From Mucilaginibacter lappiensis (GTDB taxonomy: Bacteria; Bacteroidota; Bacteroidia; Sphingobacteriales; Sphingobacteriaceae): 64,000 nucleotides of DNA. Shown here piece by piece: positions 46,408 to 55,193 of this stretch. Every line of letters starts with the position of its first letter. Within the stretch, counting starts at the first letter, position 1. The translations under genes were made by a program, and so were the position numbers. A model generated the notes under the pieces. It ran no database searches. It was not told where the DNA came from and saw only the letters and a list, made by a program, of their open reading frames with translations. The DNA is taken from assembly GCF_900155965.1 (NCBI RefSeq), contig NZ_FTMG01000002.1:372001-436000 (forward strand), read 5' to 3'.

Positions 46408-47977
46408 AATTTATTTCAGAATCTGCATTTGTTAACTCTTCGTGCTTTGCCAGTACCCCTTTCACGATATTCCCTATCTGAAAAGCAAGATAAGGCGGCA
46501 CGGCATTACCCACCTGATGGAATTGCTGGGTCTTAGGACCACAAAAGAAATAATTGTCCGGAAATGTCTGTATCCGAGCGGCCTCTCTTACCGTCAGGCT
46601 TCGGCATTGTTGCGGATCATAATGGATAAAGTAGTGTCCGTCTTTTGAAATATGACTCGTTACAGTCGTTGCTGGTTCATCCGGTAGCTGCACGCGGAAT
46701 CTGTCATTAAATTTTCCGGATTCAACATTTTCATGGTCGGGAACAAGATCATCTCCGAATTCCCTGTAATCCTGCATTCTAGGAAATTTACCGTAAACCT
46801 CGCTGTAAAGTGCCGCGAACAGATATCTTTTCAGATCCAGTGATAAATGAGCACGGGATGCGTGCTGAACTACACCTTCTGTTTTTTTATCACTATACCA
46901 GCTATAAAGCGGATGATCTGTGCTGAGTGTGCCTTTAACATAAGGACGATATTCTAAACCTGTGTCAAGTGGAAATCTGTTGCTGCCTGCGTTACCGTCC
47001 GGAAAATGAGATGAAAGGTCCGATGCGTATTTACTGACTCTGCCGGACCAGTTCTCAAAAGAGTCTTTGACCGGCAGGTAATGTCGTTTCTTTTTTAATA
47101 GTCCATTAGTGAAAACCTCCTCTGTATGTGAATAATCGCGGTATACCCCGCTTCTTACCTTAGGCAGCATTCCGATAACAGAACTGAGGTTCACCTTTGG
47201 TGATTTCGTGAGTATTCCAGGTTCTGCCTTAATGCCCTCCCTTATGCCCAGTAATATTACCCGATGCCTTTTCTGCGGAACACCGTAGTTTTCAGACCGT
47301 ATAAGAAAATCGCTGTCTGTTTTAACCTGATTGGTAACCAGAGAATGTATTTTATATTTTGAGGAAACGTGTTCCGGAAAAACGGAGGATGGATCGGAAA
47401 GGTCAGCCAGTATCCGTGGAAATATTTTTTCTCCGTTCAATTCAGCGGACAATAATCCCTTAACATTTTCCATAACAAATACCGCGGGCTGATGTGCTGC
47501 GATAATCCGAAGGTATTCCTTGTAAAGGTGAACCCGATGATCATCCTCATGAACTCCGCCAACACGCGATCTGCCGACAAGGGAGTAAGCCTGGCAGGGC
47601 GGCCCGCCGATCAGCACCCAGTTTGTTTGATGCTCAAGTGCCTCTGATATCCGGGAATCCATTTCTTCTGAAGATGTCGCCCCCAGTGTGGCCTGCCAAG
47701 CTTCCTTAATCGCGTCCTGCCAGGCATCCGGGTACCGGTCATACAGTTCGGCCTGCGTAATTTTCTGCTGAAGAAAGTCGTAATACTCCGCTGGCAGGGC
47801 GTTCACCGGAAACTGGCGGAGAAAAGACCGCAATGTGAGCGTCTGATGTGCAAAAGCATCTTTTTCAACGGACAGTTTTATTTTAAAAACCCGGTCGCCC
47901 TGAGTATCCACAAGAGTACTAAAGCCTTCGGCTAAACCGCCGGGGCCGGCAAACAGATCAATGATAGGAACAGGCAT
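46397..47977 (-). CDS. drmMII: DISARM cytosine-5 methyltransferase (DrmMII type)
   Basis: It marks host DNA so that DISARM spares it. The 526 residues have motif I (IIDLFAGPGGLAEGFS), then an insertion of about 80 residues before motif IV with C128 (GGPPCQAYSLVGR), motif VI (FVMENVKGLLSAE), motif VIII (YGVPQKRHRVILLG), and motif X (QVGNAVPPYLAFQIG). The insertion and length match DrmMII rather than a simple Dcm. It differs clearly from the first methyltransferase of the island (PCQAYS versus PCQGFS). The gene overlaps the DrmE-like gene by 11 bp and follows the DUF262 gene by 38 bp. Confidence 0.88.
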   Translation of the reverse strand: MPVPIIDLFAGPGGLAEGFSTLVDTQGDRVFKIKLSVEKDAFAHQTLTLRSFLRQFPVNALPAEYYDFLQQKITQAELYDRYPDAWQDAIKEAWQATLGATSSEEMDSRISEALEHQTNWVLIGGPPCQAYSLVGRSRVGGVHEDDHRVHLYKEYLRIIAAHQPAVFVMENVKGLLSAELNGEKIFPRILADLSDPSSVFPEHVSSKYKIHSLVTNQVKTDSDFLIRSENYGVPQKRHRVILLGIREGIKAEPGILTKSPKVNLSSVIGMLPKVRSGVYRDYSHTEEVFTNGLLKKKRHYLPVKDSFENWSGRVSKYASDLSSHFPDGNAGSNRFPLDTGLEYRPYVKGTLSTDHPLYSWYSDKKTEGVVQHASRAHLSLDLKRYLFAALYSEVYGKFPRMQDYREFGDDLVPDHENVESGKFNDRFRVQLPDEPATTVTSHISKDGHYFIHYDPQQCRSLTVREAARIQTFPDNYFFCGPKTQQFHQVGNAVPPYLAFQIGNIVKGVLAKHEELTNADSEINYAE

Positions 47978-48015
47978 CTACAGAAATTAATTATTAAATA
48001 TAAAGCTAATGTATT

Positions 48016-50292
48016 TTAATTTAGGGATTGATTTTCTATTATATTCAGGAGAATTTTGTTTTCCTGTTGCGGCTCCTCAATACGCCAGTCTTTAAATTGC
48101 AAAGTATTATAAAATATCAGGTATAAATATTTTATACGGTCTTCCACCGCGGACTGCCATGCTTTGCGCCGTCTGTCGGGCCATTTGGCAGGATTGCCAG
48201 TGCAGCCGTACCACGAATCCCTGTTATCAGTATTTATACAGGATGCTTCAGTAAAATCTTTTTCTGTGGCATATTTAAGTTGACGTGCAACTTTATCCTC
48301 ACGGAAGTCTGTCATATCCATGCGGAGTTTTTCAGCCGGACAAATATTGCCGTCAGAGCGGTTAGCCCACAACGGCCAGATCCTGTAGTTTCCGATTGAC
48401 CCGAGATATAGTCCGCGGCGTTCTCTGAATGCATTTTCCTGGTCAGGTGTCGCGTCCGGAAGATTGTTTCGTGCCCCCTGTCCGAAAATGTGCGAGGCAG
48501 GGAGTATGTGGTCATAGTCATAAGGGGTATCACTGGCATCTTCGCTCATGGGATTATAACCGGGAAACCACACCGGAATATCAGATCGCTGAAACCAGAG
48601 TAACAGCTCTTTTTTCCACCAGAAAGAATGTCGGAAGGCATGAAACGGATCGGTTTCTTCTCCGAGCAGGGCATCCCAATGTCGCAGGTAGCCATCAGCA
48701 GGCTCATTTCCGAATGAAAAGATCTGATCCGGCTCCGGCATAACCTTAGCCAGATCATTTTCAAGGCATTCGAGATATATTTCCCGATCCGGAAAAATGG
48801 TGTTATTTGTCGAAGTTATAACTCTTACCGCTACTTTCGATGCTTTGTCAGGGTCGTCGAATCCGACAAGAGAATAAGATAAATATCTGAGGATACCTTT
48901 TCTGCTGATCTCAAGATCTGTTTCCTGATCCAGTTGCCGGTCTATCCAGATAAGAACAGGATGTATCAGAGATGCCCGCAGATGAAGTAACAGAGTTCGA
49001 GGTAACCCCGGATCGCCTGAAGGGCCATTCTCACGAAATATTGCCAGCTGACAAAAATGACTTAGAATGCGAGTAAAGCGGGATACCTGCAAATCATCCG
49101 GTAACATGAGTTTCTTCATTTCATTAAGAAAAAATGATTGATCATTGTCGCTTCTTTCCGCTATCCATTGTCTGAATTTTGTAACATTGGGCTTTGGATC
49201 ATCATTTTTCTTCGCCCGATGCGCTGCAAGCCTTGATGCGGCCATGACCAGCTTGGTAGGTGTGAAAAGATAGCCTATCTCAGGATTATTTAAAATCTGG
49301 GAAACGAGATTATAGGCTTCATCCCACGATGATTTCAGAAGGGAATAAGCCATTTCTTCCCCCTCAAGCGGAGTACCATTAGCGTTTACACGTGTAAAAA
49401 GTACTTCCAGGGGGTCTATGTTTTTCGAGATGTTTTGTGATACCTCTTCTTCTGTGTGAAGCAAAAGTGAAATATGCCGTTGCCTGGCTGCTTCTTTGCT
49501 TAAAAGATTTCGCATGCTTTTAAGTACGTCTTTGAAACAGTCGGTTGGTTCTGCTGTCCTGTTCGATTTATATTGCTCTGGAACATACTCCATAATACAA
49601 TTCCAGTCAGCTTCGCAGAAATTGCCGGAATAGCCACCGCAAGCTTCAATTAGGATATCAACGGGTACGGGTAGTTGTGACTGTATGGGCCAGGGGCTGA
49701 GTCCATTGAGGCGCTGATAATCATCAAGCACGGTTTCATGATTGATTTTTAACTGATAATCATAGTGAAGATTGCTTCTCGTCAGTAATTTCCTCGCATT
49801 CTGCTTTTCCGGATCGGAGAGTTTTCTTACCGGAGTCTCTTTGTTCATTCCCCATGGCTGATAGTTGGTCAGTAATCTGAATATAAACTTCCTGTCGTTA
49901 TCCTCGGGGTTGTGGAAAGGTAAATGAGGATCAAGATCTATATATAGTCTTGCGGAATTGGTTGCCTTAAATCCCAATAACAGCGCACGTGTCCTTTGCT
50001 GGCCGTCTAGCAGGAAATAGCCGTTTCCCGGCTGCTCCTTTTGAATGCCGTCAAGCACCGATCTGGCAACAGTTTTTTGTTTTCTCTCGGAAAGATAAAA
50101 GCTTCCAATGGGGAAGCCCCGTAATAATGAATCCCAAAGCCGTTCAATCTGAGCGACATTCCACACAGAATTTCGCTGAATAGGCGGTAATTGAATACAG
50201 TCGAACTCGGCATGATTTTTATTCAAAAACAACTCGGCATAGTGAATAAAAGAAATGTGGCTAATATCAGTTGATTGGAAAAGGTCTGGCAT
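48016..50292 (-). CDS. DUF262/DUF1524 protein (GmrSD-like nuclease)
   Basis: GmrSD-type enzymes are nucleotide-dependent type IV restriction nucleases that cut modified phage DNA. The N-terminal DUF262 domain has LPPIQRNSVW and LLDGQQRTRALLL (DGQQR at 96-100). The C-terminal HNH-like DUF1524 domain has YDYDHILPASHI and SIGNYRIWPLWANRSDGN. At 758 residues both halves are in one chain. It is the first gene of the DISARM operon, 38 bp before the methylase, so it may be expressed with it. It might have lost modified-base specificity or be tuned to ignore m5C. Confidence 0.87.
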   Translation of the reverse strand: MPDLFQSTDISHISFIHYAELFLNKNHAEFDCIQLPPIQRNSVWNVAQIERLWDSLLRGFPIGSFYLSERKQKTVARSVLDGIQKEQPGNGYFLLDGQQRTRALLLGFKATNSARLYIDLDPHLPFHNPEDNDRKFIFRLLTNYQPWGMNKETPVRKLSDPEKQNARKLLTRSNLHYDYQLKINHETVLDDYQRLNGLSPWPIQSQLPVPVDILIEACGGYSGNFCEADWNCIMEYVPEQYKSNRTAEPTDCFKDVLKSMRNLLSKEAARQRHISLLLHTEEEVSQNISKNIDPLEVLFTRVNANGTPLEGEEMAYSLLKSSWDEAYNLVSQILNNPEIGYLFTPTKLVMAASRLAAHRAKKNDDPKPNVTKFRQWIAERSDNDQSFFLNEMKKLMLPDDLQVSRFTRILSHFCQLAIFRENGPSGDPGLPRTLLLHLRASLIHPVLIWIDRQLDQETDLEISRKGILRYLSYSLVGFDDPDKASKVAVRVITSTNNTIFPDREIYLECLENDLAKVMPEPDQIFSFGNEPADGYLRHWDALLGEETDPFHAFRHSFWWKKELLLWFQRSDIPVWFPGYNPMSEDASDTPYDYDHILPASHIFGQGARNNLPDATPDQENAFRERRGLYLGSIGNYRIWPLWANRSDGNICPAEKLRMDMTDFREDKVARQLKYATEKDFTEASCINTDNRDSWYGCTGNPAKWPDRRRKAWQSAVEDRIKYLYLIFYNTLQFKDWRIEEPQQENKILLNIIENQSLN

Positions 50293-50815
50293 TTGGTAAA
50301 TATAGTTGATTCGTGGTATAGTGTTTTTATACTTTCACTCAAATGAGATTAATGATTATATAAGAGGCTTAATAGTAAGTATTTTGATGTTTGGTCAATA
50401 ATATATCACATTTAATTTATTGTTGACCCGGTCTGAATAACAAACGAAATCTTGGCTGGAACGCAGGCCCATTGGCTTCCTCCTTTTCTGGGCAAGTACG
50501 GTTTAAAGAGTGCCCTGCCTGATATTTTCAACCGAGTCTTCGCGCACATCCACCAGAAGCCATTTCGGATTGCCAATTGTTTCTGCAACTGTGCGCAATG
50601 TCAGTGGATAATCGATGATGTCGAGTTCTTTTGGTCCGTTCAACAGAAAAAAAGGACTGTCTTTTTATAAATTTTAGGATAATTTTATCTATTTTAGCAT
50701 AACAGTTTACAGCTACAACAGACAAAAATGGTTGCGGTGAGTAATTTAGTGAGTCAAGACATTTAAGCTTAATAAAATATTGATAACCAATTGGTTATAG
50801 CTAAAAGTTAGCTAA
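50293..50815. other. Right end of the island without an intact gene
   Basis: This stretch holds the promoter region of the DISARM operon (AT-rich, 50293-50440), a decayed minus-strand gene piece at 50503-50655 and an AT-rich tail with an AACCAATTGGTT palindrome just before the repeat of the tRNA end. No intact gene is seen. Confidence 0.5.
50503..50655 (-). pseudogene. C-terminal remnant of an unidentified gene
   Basis: Minus-strand translation gives LLNGPKELDIIDYPLTLRTV, continuing IGNPKWLLVDVREDS and ending at a stop (50503-50505). The composition is strongly protein-like, but no start codon lies in frame: a stop occurs shortly upstream. It is probably the tail of a gene cut when the island formed. 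Family not recognised. Confidence 0.45.
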
Positions 50816-50828
50816 CCCTACGGGCTAC
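50816..50828 (+). other. attR core
   Basis: CCCTACGGGCTAC is identical to the 3' end of tRNA-Glu at 28973-28985 and is followed by CAAG versus TAAG at the tRNA. Confidence 0.7.
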
Positions 50829-50829
50829 C

Positions 50830-50863
50830 AAGCCGCTTTACGAAAGTAGAGCGGCTTTTTTGT
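50830..50863 (+). terminator. Displaced tRNA-Glu terminator
   Basis: AAGCCGCT / AGCGGCTT with an inner TAC-GAAA-GTA loop is followed by a T-run. It begins right after the attR core, as the original tRNA-Glu terminator would if the island entered at the tRNA end. Confidence 0.75.
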
Positions 50864-51009
50864 TTGGTATACTTATTCGCAACGATATAACAAACCGGTG
50901 AAACGAATGCCGCCTACCCATCCCAAAACCGAACGCCCTATGTTCGCTTCTATTACAGCAAAACATATTTATCATCGTATAATTTTGTATATATCAATAT
51001 GTTGTAAAT

Positions 51010-54000
51010 TTGGAACAGCGTTTGGGCTATCTAAATTACTTGAATCCTGATATATTCCATATTAACCTGTACCATGTGGCTGCCATGGCAACCCTGTTTT
51101 CGGGGTTTACACTTGCGCTGCTTTTAGCATTCGCAAAAAGGGAAGGCCAAGCAGCCAACCTGTTTTTAAGTGCCGCTTTAGCTGTAATTGTACTGAAGAC
51201 TGTTGGGCTTTCGCCGCTTCTTTTACCCGTGCTGGGGCCGTTGTTGTATTTTTATGTGCGGCGGATGACGGCACCAAACCTACAATTTGGCCGAAAGGAT
51301 GTTCTGCATTTTTGCCCTTTGCTGGTTGCGTATTGGATGCCGCACTGGTTAGTTTTAATTTTGGTTATTGCTTATTTATACCTGTCGCACCGGTTGATAC
51401 AGCATTTTTATAACCGCTTGCAGCCGGTGCTAATGGATAGGCCGCGCTTTGCTTTCCGCCGGTTGGATAAGGCCTTGCACCTGCTCGCGTTGCTCTGCGT
51501 ATTGTGGCTGTTTAATGATGTCTTGAGTTTTACCGTTGCTTTTGTGCTTATTGGCGTGGCTGCCGAAGTAATGTTAAAATTGGATAGCAGCACGCAACTG
51601 GTCACGTCGATAACGGATAGATACGATGCAAAGGAAAAAAGCCGCAGGCTAAAGGAAGCCGTAGCCGCAAACCGTTTTTACGAGGATACCGAACTGACAT
51701 TGACTTCCCTGGCAGTAAAGCTGAATATCCATCCGCACGATTTATCGCGGATTATTAATGTTGGGATGGAAAAGAACTTCAGCGACTTTATTAATGAGTT
51801 CAGGGTTCGTGAAACTGCCCGGAAGATGCAGGACCCGGCCCACGACCGGCTCACGCTGCTGGGGATCGCCTACGAGTCGGGGTTTAATTCCCAAAGAACT
51901 TTCAACCGTGTTTTCAAAGAGATGACCGGCAAAACCCCGGTAGAATACAAAAACGGTCTGAAAAAAGAGTTGCCAAATGATAAGTTGGCCATCCCATCAC
52001 ACTTACCGTCGGTAATATTGCGTTCAGGAAGCCTGATAAGTTGGGCTCCTGTAAAATTAAACCGCAATTATATGTTTAAAAATTATTTCAAAATTGCCTG
52101 GCGTAACCTTATTAAAAATAAAGTATTGTCGCTTATTAATATCGGCGGACTTGCAGTGGGTATGGCAGTGGTAATGCTAATCAGTTTGTGGGTTTTGGAT
52201 GAAGTATCATTTGATAAGTATCACCGTAATTATCACCATATAGCCCGGGTAATACAAAATGTGACCAATAATGGCGAAGTGAAAACCTCCTTCCAGGTAC
52301 CATACCCTTTGGCAACCGAGCTACGCAAAAGCTATGGCAACGATTTTAAGTCTGTGGTAATGTCGACAAGGCCGAGGGATTTTATTCTGGCTTCAGGTGA
52401 CAAAAAATTGAACGAGCAAGGCTGCTTTATGGAAACCGGCGGTCCGAACCTGTTCACACTAAATATGCTCCGGGGCAGGCGCGATGCTATAAAGGATCCG
52501 TCATCTATATTAATATCCGAGTCGACAGCTAAGGCGCTTTTCGGGAATGAGGCCCCGATGGGAAAAGTATTGAAGCTGAACAACCTGGAGAACCTGAAAG
52601 TTGCCGGCGTTTATTCAGATCTGCCTGAAAATACCACGCTTACCGGTATGGCTTTTATTGGTTGCTGGGACCGCTATGCAACAGATTACAGACTGAGCGG
52701 AATGCGCAACCCATGGGGGAACGGCATTGTTAATTTATATGTTCAATTAGCTGATAATGCCGACCTTGAGAAAGTGTCTTTAAAGATTAGGGATGAACAG
52801 CTGCGGCATTTAAAACCGGTTTCAGCTAAAGCGAAACCGGCGCTGTTCCTGCAGCCAATGAGTAAATGGCATTTGTACAGCGAGTTTAAGGACGGAAAAA
52901 ATATCGATGGCAAAATACAATATGTGTGGCTTTTTGGTATTGTTGGTGTATTTGTACTGCTGCTGGCCTGTATTAATTTTATGAATTTAAGTACCGCCAG
53001 ATCTGAGAAACGCGCGCGCGAAGTAGGTATTCGCAAGGCAGTTGGTTCATCCCGCAGCCAATTGATACACCAGTTTTACACTGAATCGTTACTTTGCGTA
53101 TTGATGGCTTTTTTGGTCTCGATACTATTGGTGGAGTTAAGCCTTTCTGCCTTCGATCAGCTAACCGCTAAACAAATAATTATTCCCTGGAACGGCCCTG
53201 CGTTTTGGCTCGCCGGTATTGGCCTCAGCTTTATCACCGCTATTATCACCGGCAGCTATCCGGCACTCTACCTGTCGTCATTTAAGCCCGTGAAGGTATT
53301 GAAGGGGGTGTTCCGCGTCGGGCGGCTGGCTTCGGCCCCGCGTAAAGTACTGGTGGTACTTCAGTTTACAGTTTCTATCGTGCTCATCATCGGTACTCTG
53401 GTCGTTATCCGGCAGATACTTTTTGCCAAAGACCGCCCAATAGGTTATAGTCAGGACAGATTGGTTGCCATTCCGGTCCGAACTATTGAACTCCATCAAC
53501 ATTTTGATGTGATCAAACAGGCCCTTGCGAGCAATGGCACAATAACGGAAATGGCCGAAGCAGATGCTCCACCTAACAAAGTTGCTGGTACTACCAGCGG
53601 CGTCGCATGGTCTGGAAAAGACCCCAATCTGGATGTCAGTTTCAGCCAGGACGATATTTCATACGATTATGGCAAAACCATTGGCTGGGAATTTAGCGCA
53701 GGCCGCGACTTCTCACGATCATTCCTTTCCGATTCATCAGCGGTGATCATCAACCAGGCAGCAGCTGATTTTATGACCATGAAAAAACCGACAGAAAACT
53801 ATATAACCTTTTATGGCAAACGGTTTAAGATCATAGGCGTAACTAAAGACATCATTAACCGTTCGCCTTATGGACAGGTGCCACCTATGGTTGATTTTTT
53901 AGCGACAGGGCCTGGAGGCTGTTTACTGCTAAAGATAAGTCCGAAAATGAGCGGTAGTAAAGCCATTAGTAACATCGCTTCGGTATTAAAAATCTTTAAT

Positions 54001-54453
54001 CCGGAACAGCCATTTGAATACCACTTCGTTGATCAGGAATATGAAAAAGAATTCGGTGATGAAGAACGAATAGGTAAGCTGGCTACTGTTTTCGCCGGCC
54101 TGGCTATATTTATCAGCTGTCTCGGGCTCTTTGGTATGGCATCATTCATGGCCGAACAGCGCGTTAAAGAAATAGGTGTACGCAAGGTGCTTGGCGCTTC
54201 AGTGTTCGTCCTGTGGCAATTGTTATCGAAAGATTTTGCCATACTGGTGGCTATTTCAATAATTATAGCCTCGCCTGTGGCTTATTATTTTATGCACAAC
54301 TGGCTGCATAACTATCAGTACCATACTGATGTTGCCTGGTGGATATTTATTATTACAGCTATTGGCGCTATATTCGTCACATTAATAACGGTAAGCTTCC
54401 AGGCCATAAAAGCCGCATTAGCAAACCCGATAAAAAGTTTGAAGACAGAATAA
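51010..54453 (+). CDS. AraC-type membrane regulator fused to a MacB/FtsX-type ABC permease
   Basis: The first 330 residues form a membrane sensor (about six helices to residue 195) plus an AraC helix-turn-helix domain (about 225-315: LTLTSLAVKLNIHPHDLSRI, GIAYESGFNSQRTFNRVFKE). After a linker, residue 355 onward is a complete MacB-like permease starting MFKNYFKIAWRNLIKNK, with the periplasmic MacB domain and two FtsX blocks (RAREVGIRKAVGSSR, VKEIGVRKVLGAS). An ATG at 52072 would start the permease alone. The frame is continuous, so a fusion is what the DNA shows. The first codon is TTG, and a TAAATTTG box overlaps it, so the true start may lie further in. Confidence 0.8.
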   Translation: MEQRLGYLNYLNPDIFHINLYHVAAMATLFSGFTLALLLAFAKREGQAANLFLSAALAVIVLKTVGLSPLLLPVLGPLLYFYVRRMTAPNLQFGRKDVLHFCPLLVAYWMPHWLVLILVIAYLYLSHRLIQHFYNRLQPVLMDRPRFAFRRLDKALHLLALLCVLWLFNDVLSFTVAFVLIGVAAEVMLKLDSSTQLVTSITDRYDAKEKSRRLKEAVAANRFYEDTELTLTSLAVKLNIHPHDLSRIINVGMEKNFSDFINEFRVRETARKMQDPAHDRLTLLGIAYESGFNSQRTFNRVFKEMTGKTPVEYKNGLKKELPNDKLAIPSHLPSVILRSGSLISWAPVKLNRNYMFKNYFKIAWRNLIKNKVLSLINIGGLAVGMAVVMLISLWVLDEVSFDKYHRNYHHIARVIQNVTNNGEVKTSFQVPYPLATELRKSYGNDFKSVVMSTRPRDFILASGDKKLNEQGCFMETGGPNLFTLNMLRGRRDAIKDPSSILISESTAKALFGNEAPMGKVLKLNNLENLKVAGVYSDLPENTTLTGMAFIGCWDRYATDYRLSGMRNPWGNGIVNLYVQLADNADLEKVSLKIRDEQLRHLKPVSAKAKPALFLQPMSKWHLYSEFKDGKNIDGKIQYVWLFGIVGVFVLLLACINFMNLSTARSEKRAREVGIRKAVGSSRSQLIHQFYTESLLCVLMAFLVSILLVELSLSAFDQLTAKQIIIPWNGPAFWLAGIGLSFITAIITGSYPALYLSSFKPVKVLKGVFRVGRLASAPRKVLVVLQFTVSIVLIIGTLVVIRQILFAKDRPIGYSQDRLVAIPVRTIELHQHFDVIKQALASNGTITEMAEADAPPNKVAGTTSGVAWSGKDPNLDVSFSQDDISYDYGKTIGWEFSAGRDFSRSFLSDSSAVIINQAAADFMTMKKPTENYITFYGKRFKIIGVTKDIINRSPYGQVPPMVDFLATGPGGCLLLKISPKMSGSKAISNIASVLKIFNPEQPFEYHFVDQEYEKEFGDEERIGKLATVFAGLAIFISCLGLFGMASFMAEQRVKEIGVRKVLGASVFVLWQLLSKDFAILVAISIIIASPVAYYFMHNWLHNYQYHTDVAWWIFIITAIGAIFVTLITVSFQAIKAALANPIKSLKTE

Positions 54454-54528
54454 CAAGCTATGTCTGCCGACTTTTTTATTGTGGGAATACGCGAAATGAG
54501 CGGACGAGTATTTACGCATAATCTTACC

Positions 54529-55026
54529 TTATAACTTGGCTTTAAGTTTTTTCTCCCAGATTCTAATCAGGTTTATCATCTGCGAATCTGTAAGTTGCTG
54601 AGACCAAATCAAAGTTCTGATCCCGTATTCTATCACCATAGAGGCCTTCCCAGCTTCGATAAAATATCTAAACACAGTCCCATTTTGGAGTTGAAGGGTT
54701 CCAAAGACATAGTTATACTTTTCAAGCTTAAACTGCAAAGGCGGTGTGTTTTGTATTGCGCTTGTCATGTCTCCAATATTCTCAATGTCATTTTCTTTGG
54801 TAACAATGCGCCGGGTCGTCAGTAAACTGTAGTTGTCAGCATCGATAACGGTTGAGCAAATGATTAATTCATTTTCTTCTACGTCTAATTGTATCTCTGG
54901 GTAGAGGTGTACAAAATCGGAATTGTTTTCATGAAACTTTGCCCATTTAAAGTCGTATGGTTTAAAAGTAGCCCTTTTTATCTCATAAATAGCAAAGCTG
55001 TGTATTACCTGATCTGATTTTGTCAC
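54529..55026 (-). CDS. Hypothetical protein, 165 residues
   Basis: No family is recognised. The protein is soluble, rich in beta-type segments (FVHLYPEIQLDVEENELIIC, YNYVFGTLQLQNGTVFRYF), with a helical end (MINLIRIWEKKLKAKL) and no signal peptide. It is convergent to the permease fusion gene. Gene-like codon use and a single good start (ATG at 55026) support it. It may be cargo of a second, older insertion between the island and the tRNA-like scar at 55108. Confidence 0.6.
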   Translation of the reverse strand: MTKSDQVIHSFAIYEIKRATFKPYDFKWAKFHENNSDFVHLYPEIQLDVEENELIICSTVIDADNYSLLTTRRIVTKENDIENIGDMTSAIQNTPPLQFKLEKYNYVFGTLQLQNGTVFRYFIEAGKASMVIEYGIRTLIWSQQLTDSQMINLIRIWEKKLKAKL

Positions 55027-55107
55027 GTTAGATTTGCGTTAACTGCGTTAAAATAAATTTTTATAAAGCTAATTAAAGAAGCAGGCAACAACAAATCGAC
55101 TAAAAAA

Positions 55108-55133
55108 GGTTCGAGATCTGTCCTCTACGGGCT
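55108..55133 (+). other. Degenerate tRNA-Glu 3'-end-like scar
   Basis: GGTTCGA (55108-55114) and CTACGGGCT (55125-55133) match the T-loop and acceptor end of tRNA-Glu in order, with altered bases between. It could be a decayed attachment site of an earlier insertion, or chance. Confidence 0.3.
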
Positions 55134-55193
55134 TTTTACTGGAAATACCTGAAAAACCCGGAACATCTTTACTCTCCGTGATGTTTTATGTTT

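Larger units (their letters stand above)
28973..50828. mobile_element. Integrative defence island in tRNA-Glu
   Basis: The 21.9-kb segment starts in the 3' end of tRNA-Glu and ends at a copy of that sequence. It carries an arm-domain tyrosine integrase next to the tRNA, then a SIR2/channel pair, an m5C restriction-modification set with Vsr, and a DISARM-like operon. No conjugation, replication or phage structural genes are present, so it is either mobilised by a helper or stranded. A foreign tRNA half and a broken second integrase inside show that it is composite. Confidence 0.75.

Noticed and set aside
33469..47977. The two cytosine methyltransferases as recent duplicates
   Set aside because: They differ in length, insertion between motifs I and IV, and motif IV wording (PCQGFS versus PCQAYS), so they belong to separate systems.
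28973..50828. Prophage or conjugative transposon
   Set aside because: No phage structural, terminase, relaxase or type IV secretion genes; only an integrase and defence genes are seen.
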